DNA of 64,000 nucleotides from Peptococcaceae bacterium. GTDB taxonomy: Bacteria; Bacillota; Desulfotomaculia; Desulfotomaculales; Desulfocucumaceae. The stretch is from positions 51,268-115,267 of the forward strand of contig JAILZP010000006.1 in assembly GCA_023512435.1 (NCBI GenBank). Direction: 5' to 3'. Shown piece after piece: positions 8,396 through 17,241 of this stretch. Made by a program: the position numbers and the translations under genes. The notes under the pieces are model-generated. The model was given only the letters and a program-made list of their open reading frames with translations. It did no database searches and was not told the origin of the DNA. Each line of letters begins with the position of its first letter. Within the stretch, counting starts at the first letter, position 1.

Positions 8396-8990
8396 GGTCT
8401 TCCCCCCGTTCCCACGCGGATATGACGTAAACCGGGTTGCCGGCCTTCATCAGCCGGCTGGAACCCATCTTCACCGACCTGTTCACCGAGACCTGCACCA
8501 CCTCGGTCTGCCACCGGTCCCCGAAAAAATCAAGGGCTCCGGCCAGGGTTTCCAGGGTCACCGCGTTGACCACCACCCTGCCCGCCGGAAGTATTCTTTT
8601 TTCCACAACCTCCAGAATGTCCCCCAGCCTCCCCCCGGATCCGCCGATGATTACCCGGTTCGGACGGGGCAGCGGAACCAGGGCCTCCGGTGCCTCGCCC
8701 TCCACCACCTGGACACTGCCGGCACCGAAGCGGGCACTGTTTTCGCGGATCAGCCGGCACCCCCCGGCGGACCTTTCCACGGCCCAGAACTTGCCCCCCG
8801 GCGTCATCAGTGCGGCCTCCACCGCAATGGACCCGGTGCCGCTGCCCACGTCCCAGACCGTCATGCCCGGCCCGAGGCGGGCCTTGGAGAGGGTGATCAC
8901 CCTGATTTCCTCCCTGGTCATGGGCACCGTGCCGCGCGAAAACAGTTCGTCGGGAATACCGGGAACGCTGAATTTCCACATTTCATTCAT
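8385..8990 (-). CDS. cbiT: Cobalt-precorrin-7 C15-methyltransferase (decarboxylating) CbiT
   Basis: The protein is 201 residues. It methylates C15 and decarboxylates the C12 acetate side chain. Unlike the other cbi methylases it has a Rossmann class-I methyltransferase fold, with the SAM motif VWDVGSGTGSIAVEAAL near residues 45-61. The N-terminus GIPDELFSRGTVPMTREEIR is characteristic of CbiT. The ATG overlaps the end of cbiE by 8 bp. Here CbiE and CbiT are separate proteins, unlike the fused CobL of aerobes. Confidence 0.95.
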   Translation of the reverse strand: MNEMWKFSVPGIPDELFSRGTVPMTREEIRVITLSKARLGPGMTVWDVGSGTGSIAVEAALMTPGGKFWAVERSAGGCRLIRENSARFGAGSVQVVEGEAPEALVPLPRPNRVIIGGSGGRLGDILEVVEKRILPAGRVVVNAVTLETLAGALDFFGDRWQTEVVQVSVNRSVKMGSSRLMKAGNPVYVISAWERGEDLGG

Positions 8991-9606
8991 TGACCATCAC
9001 CATCACGCAGTTGTGCCTTCCTTTATATTCATCCGGAAAAGGCTCCCCCGGCCGGAGCCGGACCACGGCCTCCCCCGGGAGGCTTAAGTCGAAGCACAGG
9101 TAAAACATCTTGCCGGCCTTCCCCCGGCCTAACAGTTCATATATTTTTTCCGGCGGGTTTTTCGTGCCCGTGAGGACAACCACCTTGTCCATTCCTTCGG
9201 CCAGTTCGGCCAGTTTTTCCGCCGGCCGCCCGTGGGCGCTGAGGATTACGGCGTCGTCCCAGGGCATGGACAGCCTGGCGAAGGCCAGTTGCACCGAGCT
9301 CAGGCCGGGGATGACCTCGATCTCCCAGGGGTCGAAGTGCTTCCGAAGGTACTTCAAAATACCGTACAGACCCGGGTCCCCGGAAGCCAGCACGGCCACT
9401 CCGCTTTCCCGCCTGTTCCTGATTAATTCCAGCATTTCACGGAAATTGTCGGTCAGCACCAGCTTTTCCTGGTCGTCTCCGGCAAAGCTGTCCAGGTGCC
9501 TTTTCCCGCCTATAAGCACCTTGGCCTCCCGCAGGGCGGCTGCGGCCGCCGGGGTGAGGTGCGCGGCGCCTCCGGGGCCCACCCCGATCACCTTAATCTT
9601 TTGCAT
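8983..9606 (-). CDS. cbiE: Cobalt-precorrin-7 C5-methyltransferase CbiE
   Basis: The protein is 207 residues. It methylates C5 of the corrin ring with SAM. KVIGVGPGGAAHLTPAAAAAL and VLASGDPGLYGILKYLRKH are the tetrapyrrole methylase motifs, and EVIPGLSSVQLAFARL is the CbiE-specific version of the substrate loop. The start lies inside the last codons of cbiD (19-bp overlap). Confidence 0.94.
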   Translation of the reverse strand: MQKIKVIGVGPGGAAHLTPAAAAALREAKVLIGGKRHLDSFAGDDQEKLVLTDNFREMLELIRNRRESGVAVLASGDPGLYGILKYLRKHFDPWEIEVIPGLSSVQLAFARLSMPWDDAVILSAHGRPAEKLAELAEGMDKVVVLTGTKNPPEKIYELLGRGKAGKMFYLCFDLSLPGEAVVRLRPGEPFPDEYKGRHNCVMVMVNE

Positions 9607-10703
9607 CCCATTAGTCTCCCCAATTCCTCCGCCGCCCCGTCCATCCCCAGAATGCCGCCGTCCCGGGCGGTGATGACGGTGGCCACCCGGATCCTGCCCC
9701 AGACATGATCCTGCGCCCTGCGGCTGGCCACGGCGGCGATATGGTCAAAAACCCCGTCCAGGCCGGATTCCCTGACCAGGTCCACCGCGCCCTCCAGGGT
9801 GTTAATATTCAATATCCGGGCCACCAATTCCTTTTTTGCCCCGTGCAGGGCCGCGTATGCGGCCAGGATTTCCCTCCGCCCGTCGGCCACCCGGCTGTGG
9901 GTGTTGAAAATCCCCCCGGCCACCTTGGCAATTTTGCCTATCTGGCCCCACAGGATGACCGACTCGATCATGTTCTCCACGCACCTCTCAAGCATGAACC
10001 CCACATAGTTGCTCATCTCGATGACCGCATCCGGATGAAATCCGTAGTCCTCCACGGCCTGCCGGTATCCGGATCCGCCGGGGGTGAGCACCACCCGCCT
10101 GAGGCCAAGGGCGGCGGCCTTCCTGACAAACGGCACCAGGGAATCCTTCAGTGCCTCCACGGACATGGGGCGCACTATGCCCGTGGTGCCCAGGATCGAT
10201 ATGCCCCCTACAATGCCCAGGCGTTGGTTCAGGGTGCGCTTTGCGGCTTCCCTCCCTCCCGGCACGCTGATGGTGACGGTCACTCCGGTTCCCGGGGGAA
10301 TCAACGGTTCCACCGCCTCCCTGATCATCCTGGCCGGCACCGGGTTTATCGCCGGCCGGCCCACCGGCACCGGAAGCCCGGGGACGGTGACGGTGCCTAC
10401 ACCTTCCCCGCCCCTGATGGTAAAGCCGCCCCCGGAAATGCCCAGATCGGCCACAATTTCCAGGCCGTTGGTGACATCGGGGTCATCCCCGCCGTCCTTG
10501 ACCACCACCGCCCTGGCGCCGCATTCCGTGAAACCGGCCGTTTTCACCGGCACCTCGATCTTAACTCCCTGGGGGTTCACCACGGTCACCCGTTCATGTT
10601 TTTCTCCCGTAAACAGAAGAAGCGCCGCCGCCCGGGCCGCCGCGGCTGCCGACGCCCCGGTGCTCACCCCGCAGCGCAGTTCTTTCTTTTCTTTTTCTTT
10701 CAT
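9588..10703 (-). CDS. cbiD: Cobalt-precorrin-5B C1-methyltransferase CbiD
   Basis: The protein is 371 residues from the ATG at 10703. It methylates C1 in the anaerobic pathway. LRCGVSTGASAAAAARAAALLL is the diagnostic N-terminus; ITGTTGIVRPMS-like and TPGGSGYRQAVEDYGFHPDA segments follow. The frame stays open upstream through a C-rich repeat, but that peptide is encoded by repeat units and is unlikely to be translated. The GGAG used as ribosome binding site lies 7 nt before the ATG and is itself part of the repeat. It is the first gene of the operon. No cobalamin-riboswitch box is visible upstream. Confidence 0.94.
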   Translation of the reverse strand: MKEKEKKELRCGVSTGASAAAAARAAALLLFTGEKHERVTVVNPQGVKIEVPVKTAGFTECGARAVVVKDGGDDPDVTNGLEIVADLGISGGGFTIRGGEGVGTVTVPGLPVPVGRPAINPVPARMIREAVEPLIPPGTGVTVTISVPGGREAAKRTLNQRLGIVGGISILGTTGIVRPMSVEALKDSLVPFVRKAAALGLRRVVLTPGGSGYRQAVEDYGFHPDAVIEMSNYVGFMLERCVENMIESVILWGQIGKIAKVAGGIFNTHSRVADGRREILAAYAALHGAKKELVARILNINTLEGAVDLVRESGLDGVFDHIAAVASRRAQDHVWGRIRVATVITARDGGILGMDGAAEELGRLMGCKRLR

Positions 10704-10756
10704 CCTCAATCTCCAATCCCCAATCCCTAATCCCCGGTTCCCGATTCCCGCCCCCA
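10704..10756. repeat. C-rich repeat forming the cbiD leader
   Basis: Units CTCCAATCCCCAATCCCTAATCC and GGTTCCCGATTCCCG occupy most of the 92-nt gap before cbiD. Read leftward the repeat becomes GGGATT/GGGGATT and supplies the Shine-Dalgarno sequence of cbiD. Confidence 0.65.
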
Positions 10757-10765
10757 AATTTCAGC

Positions 10766-10794
10766 TCAAAATTAAAGAGCCGGACTTGCCGGCT
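10766..10794 (-). terminator. Terminator of the DnaD-like gene
   Basis: Read leftward, AGCCGG pairs with CCGGCT around CAAGT and is followed by CTTTAATTTT. It starts 2 nt after the stop of the gene at 10796. It may be leaky and let transcription reach the cbi operon. Confidence 0.6.
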
Positions 10795-10795
10795 G

Positions 10796-11614
10796 CTATG
10801 TCAGGTACAGTTTTTTTATCAGCGCCTTGCGCTTGTTGCTTTCCGCGCCGCTTGCGTCCTCAAGCCCGCTCCCGCTCCTCCCCCGGTTTCCCCGGACAGA
10901 CCTTTTCGCCTGGTATTTCCTGTCGTACTCCTCAATGGAGGCGATGGAGTCCAGGTTGTTTTTCGTCCACTCCAGCAGGATGGTGTCAATGTATCTGAAA
11001 TTCCTTTTGCCAAGCAGCACCGCTCTCCGCAGGGCTTCCTGAACAAGTTCCGGGCCGGGATACTCGACCCACTGGGCAATCTTCTCCACCTCTATTGGCG
11101 ACAGCGGACGGCCGAATTCATTCTCAAAAATCCTGTAGCACGATGCCAGGGCTTCCTTTCTGACGGCCCGGGAGGTCACGCCGTCGAGCTTCGTGCCGGC
11201 CTTTTCGATTTCTTTGGCCCTGGCGCAGGCCCAGTAGTCGGAAAGCTTTTCGAACAACGGCTCAAAATCGTAACCCGTGATCACATCATCCCGGGTCTCG
11301 TCGTAATAAAGGGTTTCCACCAGGATCTTTTTTTCAAAAAGGGACTTTATGTTCCTTTCTATCTCCTCCGGGCCGGCAGACATGTATTCGGCCAGCGCTT
11401 CGGGGGCGGGATGGAGGTCCTTTTCCTCGTTGCGCAGCCGGAACATCTGGATCAGGGTCATTACTTCCGAATCGGTAAGATTCATTTCCTTGTAAAATTT
11501 AAGCAGCATGTTCGGCACATTGGTAGCCCCGGACAGCCACAGGTCGGCACCGAAGGCAGCGGGAATATTTCCCTGCCTGTACTTCTTGACGGTATTCCGG
11601 GTCTTATTAATCAT
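10796..11614 (-). CDS. DnaD-domain replication-initiation-like protein
   Basis: The protein is 272 residues. The N-terminal half (about 20-130) looks like the winged-helix DDBH1 part, with NVPNMLLKFYKEMNLTDSEVMTL resembling the DnaD N-terminus. Residues about 160-235 form the DnaD/DDBH2 domain (ENEFGRPLSPIEVEKIAQW...VLLGKRNFRYIDTILLEW). The C-terminal tail is basic and low-complexity. DnaD-type proteins help remodel origin DNA and load helicase in Firmicutes. This copy is isolated from other replication genes, so it could equally be a phage-derived or regulatory homologue. Confidence 0.8.
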   Translation of the reverse strand: MINKTRNTVKKYRQGNIPAAFGADLWLSGATNVPNMLLKFYKEMNLTDSEVMTLIQMFRLRNEEKDLHPAPEALAEYMSAGPEEIERNIKSLFEKKILVETLYYDETRDDVITGYDFEPLFEKLSDYWACARAKEIEKAGTKLDGVTSRAVRKEALASCYRIFENEFGRPLSPIEVEKIAQWVEYPGPELVQEALRRAVLLGKRNFRYIDTILLEWTKNNLDSIASIEEYDRKYQAKRSVRGNRGRSGSGLEDASGAESNKRKALIKKLYLT

Positions 11615-11784
11615 GCCACAACCCCCACGAAATGTAATTTTATTTTAGGGTAACGGCATGGGTTTGTCCAGCATCAAATATTCTTATTTACACCGTTTTT
11701 GAGGGTCAATCATCCAATATGCCCAATCTTTCTCCGGCAAGAAAAGGCATAAAAAACACATGCTTTTTGTCAGGATTTGCATTA

Positions 11785-12318
11785 TTAACAAACCCTGGCT
11801 CCCAACACCTCCGTCATCTGCCGGATGGCCCAACGGTGGGCCTCCTGGTCATAGGAGGCAACTCCTTCCCTGTGCACTATAACCTCGTAATCACGGTTGC
11901 ACAATTCCTCCACGGTGTACAATACGCAGATATGGGTGCACACGCCGACAACCTCAACGGTTTTCGGCTTGAGGTCCCTCAGCACCTCGTTGAGGTTTGT
12001 CCTGAAAAATCCGCTGTACCTGCTCTTGGGAACCCGGATGGCAAAAGAATATTCCTCCACCAGGGACTTCAGTTCCCTGATAACGTCCGATCCTTCCGAC
12101 CCGTAAATGCAGTGCGGGGGGAACCTTTTAAACTCCAGGTCTTGGGGATCATGGGCGTCAATTATGAAGATCACCGGCAGGCCCTGCGAAACAAACTCCT
12201 GTACCTTCCCCGCCACAAAGGGGACTATTTTCTCGGCGCCTTCCCCGCAGTACAGGGCGCCGTCCTTTCTTATAAAGTCGTTGAGCATGTCCACCACCAG
12301 CAAAACGCGTTCGCTCAC
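11785..12318 (-). CDS. Isochorismatase-family amidohydrolase (nicotinamidase-like)
   Basis: The protein is 177 residues. The cysteine hydrolase triad is visible: Asp10 (LLVVDMLNDF), Lys98 (RVPKSRYSGF) and Cys131 (VCTHICVLYT). Asp54, His56 and His69 match the metal-binding residues of nicotinamidases. It may therefore deamidate nicotinamide to nicotinate for NAD salvage, although the family also includes other amidases. It lies 88 nt downstream of a HAD phosphatase gene on the same strand. In Firmicutes, nicotinamidase-like genes often neighbour pncB, which is not seen here. Confidence 0.82.
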   Translation of the reverse strand: MSERVLLVVDMLNDFIRKDGALYCGEGAEKIVPFVAGKVQEFVSQGLPVIFIIDAHDPQDLEFKRFPPHCIYGSEGSDVIRELKSLVEEYSFAIRVPKSRYSGFFRTNLNEVLRDLKPKTVEVVGVCTHICVLYTVEELCNRDYEVIVHREGVASYDQEAHRWAIRQMTEVLGARVC

Positions 12319-12406
12319 TTAGTCTCCAGCCTCCTTATCCAAGAGAAAGTCCCGTTCCCTTCACAAGCCAAAACCGGCTGCCCGGGGGCTTTTCTTTTTC
12401 CTTCGT

Positions 12407-13159
12407 TTATCTGGCCGCTTCATGAATTTCATCCGGCCCGGATCCAGTTTTGCCCAGGACAAGGCCAGGCACCCCGCGCAATGACTCCATGGTGACGAAA
12501 TCCCCCACCGGATCCTCCATCTCAAAGTCCCAGGTATGGGGGTTGGGTATGAAAATGCAGCTAAATCCGGCGGCCAGGCCCGGGTTTATATCAGACTTTA
12601 TGCTGTTCCCCACAACCCACGACCGCCGCGGGTCCAGCCCGTGCCGGCGGGCTATCTGAATGTATTCAACGCTGGTTTTGTCCTTAAGCACATACACCTT
12701 TTTAAAAAAATTACGCAGGCCGCTTTCCTCTATCCTCCTCCACTGGACCGACGGATCACCCTTGGTGGCCAGGAACATTTCGTACCTGCCCGCTTCCCGC
12801 AGTTCAGCCAGCACCTCTGCGGCGCCCGGCACCGGGCGGGGCCTCTGTTCAAACACCCACCAGCCCATCTCCTCCACCTTTCCGCAAATGTCCGGGTCCG
12901 GCGCTACCCCGTTGACACCGCAAAAGTGAACGTAGGTCTGGACCATGGCCCTGGGGAAGCATTCCTTGAGAAAACCTCCGCACCTCCTGACATTTTCGAT
13001 ATCCAGAAGGTTTAGTGTTTCCAGCACCCCGTCCAGGGGAAAGCCCAGCCTGACCATAAAACGGGCGTACTTCTCCCTGGCTGTTTCAAAAAAAATGGCG
13101 GTGTTCACCAGAGTGTCGTCAAAATCCCAGATTATGCCCGGCCGGGCCAGTCTGCTCAC
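12407..13159 (-). CDS. HAD-superfamily hydrolase
   Basis: The protein is 250 residues from GTG 13159, which follows AGGA with an 8-nt spacer. A TTG at 13192 in the same frame is an alternative start with a poorer site. HAD motif I is IIWDFDDTLVNT (nucleophile Asp12, general acid Asp14), motif II is LATKG near the middle, and motif III/IV lies in WVVGNSIKSDINPGLAAGF. The cap domain is helical and large. Substrate cannot be read from the sequence; phosphoglycolate-phosphatase-like activity is one option. Confidence 0.82.
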   Translation of the reverse strand: MSRLARPGIIWDFDDTLVNTAIFFETAREKYARFMVRLGFPLDGVLETLNLLDIENVRRCGGFLKECFPRAMVQTYVHFCGVNGVAPDPDICGKVEEMGWWVFEQRPRPVPGAAEVLAELREAGRYEMFLATKGDPSVQWRRIEESGLRNFFKKVYVLKDKTSVEYIQIARRHGLDPRRSWVVGNSIKSDINPGLAAGFSCIFIPNPHTWDFEMEDPVGDFVTMESLRGVPGLVLGKTGSGPDEIHEAAR

Positions 13160-14545
<1,386 letters not shown>

Positions 14546-14575
14546 AAAAACCGCCCCCGCAGAACTGAAAAGAAA

Positions 14576-14600
14576 GGCCCCGGGGTGTCCTCCCGGGGCC
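14576..14600 (-). terminator. Terminator between gap and the small Cys-rich gene
   Basis: A 9-bp GC-only stem (GGCCCCGGG with CCCGGGGCC) with a 7-nt loop. Read leftward it is followed by TTTCTTTTC and starts 1 nt after the stop of the gene at 14602. Read rightward there is no T-run, though it could still stop gap transcription. Confidence 0.7.
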
Positions 14601-14601
14601 G

Positions 14602-14865
14602 TTACCCTGAAACCTTGATTCCGTTGTTCTGCGCCTGTCTGTCCATGTCCGCGTGAGATTTATCCCTGTTCCTGTAATCAAAACAGGTCCTTTCAGTCCT
14701 CTCCTTGTACTGGATAATCACCCCCTTATGCCCCTTCGAGGTGCAGAACTCGAAAATGTACTTCCCCCCCCCGGTGACATAAGGGGCCTGGATGTAATAT
14801 GTGCACGATTCGCACTGGTCGTGCTTCTTTCTGGTGTGAACGGCATTGAATCTCAACTTTTTCAA
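14602..14865 (-). CDS. Conserved-looking small Cys-containing hypothetical protein
   Basis: The protein is 87 residues with basic character. It has CESC (residues 18-21) plus two further cysteines (FCTSKG and RTCFDYR), which together could bind one metal ion. The start is a TTG with GGGGG 10 nt upstream, so the N-terminus is uncertain. It has no signal peptide or membrane segment. I do not recognise the family. It converges on gap and ends in a strong terminator, which supports it being a real gene. Confidence 0.55.
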   Translation of the reverse strand: MKKLRFNAVHTRKKHDQCESCTYYIQAPYVTGGGKYIFEFCTSKGHKGVIIQYKERTERTCFDYRNRDKSHADMDRQAQNNGIKVSG

Positions 14866-15126
14866 GTACTTCTAACCCCCTTATTAGTGGCATTTTTCAC
14901 AATCCATCTTAAAAAAATATATCTTTATATAATCTGAAAAAGATGCCGCCGGGTTTCAACATATAATTATCTTAATTATAGTCCATCAGCGTCCTGAAAG
15001 GTAGACTTTTTTATGCGCCCGGGCGCGGCGTCACCACGTTTGGGCGGTCAGGTTTCTTTACAATCTGATAAAAATTTTTTGTTTTTGTCACTACGTTAAG
15101 CCCCTGCATGTGAACATTATTACATT

Positions 15127-15639
15127 CTAAAGAAACCGGGCAATTTCCTTTGTCTCCCTTCTGCCCGGCCTCCCCCCTCCCCCGGGTTCGGCGTATCCCA
15201 CCGGAACAATGGCCACCGGCCTCCTGCCTTCCGGCATTTTCAGAAAGTCACGCACCTTTTCCTCGTCAAAGGCCCCCACCCAGCAACTCCCCAGTCCAAG
15301 CGCCGTTGCCGCCAGCAGAATGTTCTGAACGGCCGCCGCCGTATCCTGGATACAGTACAGGTCTCTTCCCCTTGACCCGTAGACCCCGGCTGACCGGTGG
15401 GGTTCGGCGCAAACCACGAAGCAGACCGGGGCCCGGGCAACAAACCCCTGGTTCAGGGCGAAGGATGCCAGGGCCTCCCGAAGTGCCCTGTCCCTTACCA
15501 CATAAAAGAACCACGGCTGCAGGTTCCCCGCCGTCGGCGCCCACCTGGCCGCCTCCAGAATAGCCCGCACCATGTCTTCGGGAACATCCCGGGAGCTGAA
15601 TTTTCTCACCGAAGTCCTGCTTTTAATAAGTTCCAGCAA
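15127..15639 (-). CDS. Nitroreductase-family FMN oxidoreductase
   Basis: The protein is 170 residues from a TTG start with GGGGAG 6 nt upstream. SRTSVRKFSSRDVPED and ILEAARWAPTAGNLQPWFFYVV are the FMN-binding signatures of the nitroreductase fold, and ALGLGSCWVGAF is the conserved C-terminal loop. Such proteins reduce nitro groups, quinones or flavins with NAD(P)H, usually as dimers. The physiological substrate is not evident. The 261 bases on its 3' side (14866-15126) are AT-rich and show no gene. An isolated TATAAT lies upstream near 15680 on the minus strand. Confidence 0.88.
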   Translation of the reverse strand: MLELIKSRTSVRKFSSRDVPEDMVRAILEAARWAPTAGNLQPWFFYVVRDRALREALASFALNQGFVARAPVCFVVCAEPHRSAGVYGSRGRDLYCIQDTAAAVQNILLAATALGLGSCWVGAFDEEKVRDFLKMPEGRRPVAIVPVGYAEPGGGGRPGRRETKEIARFL

Positions 15640-15807
15640 AGTTATCTCCCCGCTTCCGGCAGTTTTGCATATCCCCCATATTATACGGCGGAAAAACTTC
15701 TGATATCCGGCCCTCCAATCATCCCGGGCCAGGCCCCCTTCCGGAAAAAAACAGGCAGGGATGTGAATTGCTTCCGGAGAATAATTATATTGTTGACATT
15801 AATCCTT

Positions 15808-15975
15808 TTAATCCTTATCCCGGACTGTTTCCGTTATTTTTCGCCCTAGCCCGGCCAGTTCTTCCTCCAGTTCCTCCAGTTCTTCGATCATCCCCGGCTT
15901 TACGGAATGCGCGGGCAGCCTTTTCCTGAGATCGGATATCTTTTTTTGCAGTTCCTCAATTTTCGATTCCAGCAT
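15808..15975 (-). CDS. Small coiled-coil protein (55 residues)
   Basis: A 55-residue frame with ATG preceded by GGAGG at 7 nt. It opens MLESKIEELQKKISDLRKR and continues with a second heptad-like run, IEELEELEEELAGLG. Both helices score by eye as coiled coil and are separated by a Pro-containing hinge (LPAHSVKPGM). There is no cysteine and no membrane segment. It diverges from the next small gene with only 49 nt between starts. I do not recognise it. A helical hairpin that binds another protein is a reasonable guess. Confidence 0.6.
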   Translation of the reverse strand: MLESKIEELQKKISDLRKRLPAHSVKPGMIEELEELEEELAGLGRKITETVRDKD

Positions 15976-16024
15976 GCCTGCACCTCCGTTCTGATTATAT
16001 TATTATAAAGGAGGATCTGGAAAG

Positions 16025-16192
16025 ATGCGCGGGGGACTTTTCCCAATGTTCGCAACGGTAGTGCTGTCGGTGGGGGTTTACTGCCTCTGGTCGGTGGTCC
16101 TGAAAAAAAGCGACAGCGTGGGCACCGCCCTGGGGGTAATCACCGCCGTCCTGGTATCGGCAGCTTTTACCAGGTTTAAAAGAAGGAAATAA
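16025..16192 (+). CDS. Small two-helix membrane protein (55 residues)
   Basis: A 55-residue frame whose ATG follows AAGGAGG (16008-16014) after 10 nt. Hydrophobic segments at about residues 5-24 and 33-49 are separated by a charged KKSDS turn. The C-terminus KRRK is strongly basic, so both ends may face the cytoplasm with the turn outside or the reverse. It has a strong ribosome binding site and clean two-helix design, so I regard it as real although the family is unknown. It diverges from the coiled-coil gene. Confidence 0.6.
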   Translation: MRGGLFPMFATVVLSVGVYCLWSVVLKKSDSVGTALGVITAVLVSAAFTRFKRRK

Positions 16193-16216
16193 TTATCTTA
16201 TAAGCCAGACTTAACC

Positions 16217-16284
16217 GTCAGAAGTCAGAATACAGAAGTCAGAATACTATTCTGGATTCTGGATTCCGGCTTCTGTATTCCGAC
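16217..16284. repeat. Inverted repeat of GTCAGAATACAGAAG type
   Basis: The left arm has tandem units GAAGTCAGAATACA; the right arm is its near-complement ending CTTCTGTATTCCGAC. The whole element can fold into an imperfect hairpin of more than 20 bp. A related element lies at 45204-45290. Confidence 0.65.
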
Positions 16285-16313
16285 GGGAAAGATTATCAAA
16301 GAAGGTGTATTAT

Positions 16314-17108
16314 TTGCCCGATCCACGGCCTGTAGGAGTGTTTGACTCGGGTGTCGGCGGCCTGTCTGTTTTAAAGGAAATCAGGCGGGTTCTGCCATGC
16401 GAGGATATCATTTATTACGCCGACTCTGCGTACTGCCCGTACGGCGCAAGATCCCCGGCCGAAATCGTTTCCCGGTCGCTCAGGATCTGCGACTTTTTGC
16501 TGGGTCAGGGGTCCAAGGCGCTGGTGGTGGCCTGCAACACCGCTTCGGTGGCCGGGCTGGACGTATACAGGGAAAAATACGGCGTACCCATCGTGGGCAT
16601 GGAACCCGCGGTAAAACCCGCCACCGCCGCCACCAGGAACGGCAGGGTGGGCGTTCTGGCCACCAGCGTAACCCTGTCCGGAGACCGGTTTTCTTCCCTA
16701 TTGGAAAGATACCAGAACGGTGCCGACGTGTATTCCCAGCCCTGCCCCGGGCTGGTGGAGCTGGTGGAGAGCGGCTGCCACGACGGCCGGGAAGCCCTGG
16801 AGATGCTTGAAAAATACCTCGCCCCCCTGATGGAGAGGGGAGTGGACACCGTCGTCCTGGGCTGCACCCACTACCCCTTCTTGAAGGAAGCAGTAAAAAC
16901 CATAGTGGGGCCGGAAGTTGCCGTCATTGACACCAGCGAGGCCGTGGCACGGCAGGTGTGCAGGGTACTGGCCGGGCACGGCCTGGAAAACCCGGGAGGC
17001 CGGGAGGGCCGGGAGGTTTTCCACACCAGCGGCGACCCCCTGGCGGTGGGGGCGGTGATTAAAAAACTTTGGGGCGGCAGCCCCGTGGTTATGCACACCC
17101 CGCTGTGA
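16314..17108 (+). CDS. murI: Glutamate racemase
   Basis: The protein is 264 residues from a TTG at 16314 preceded by AGAAGG at 8 nt. A GTG three codons earlier is the alternative. It converts L- to D-glutamate for peptidoglycan. The two catalytic cysteines lie in VVACNTAS and VLGCTHYPFL. GVFDSGVGGLSVLKEI at the N-terminus and YYADSAYCPYG are family hallmarks. The gene is alone on its strand, with a repeat hairpin on its 5' side and a short gap before the diguanylate cyclase gene. Confidence 0.95.
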   Translation: MPDPRPVGVFDSGVGGLSVLKEIRRVLPCEDIIYYADSAYCPYGARSPAEIVSRSLRICDFLLGQGSKALVVACNTASVAGLDVYREKYGVPIVGMEPAVKPATAATRNGRVGVLATSVTLSGDRFSSLLERYQNGADVYSQPCPGLVELVESGCHDGREALEMLEKYLAPLMERGVDTVVLGCTHYPFLKEAVKTIVGPEVAVIDTSEAVARQVCRVLAGHGLENPGGREGREVFHTSGDPLAVGAVIKKLWGGSPVVMHTPL

Positions 17109-17241
17109 ACAGCCGCGGCACAATAAATTTCTTTTTTATTAAACAAATTTTGGCAGGTACCCTTCTCTGGGCAGCGAAATATTAAAAATTGGGAATTTTA
17201 TCTCCTGATTTCCAAGTTTCCCAGATTGCCGGGGTGGTGCC

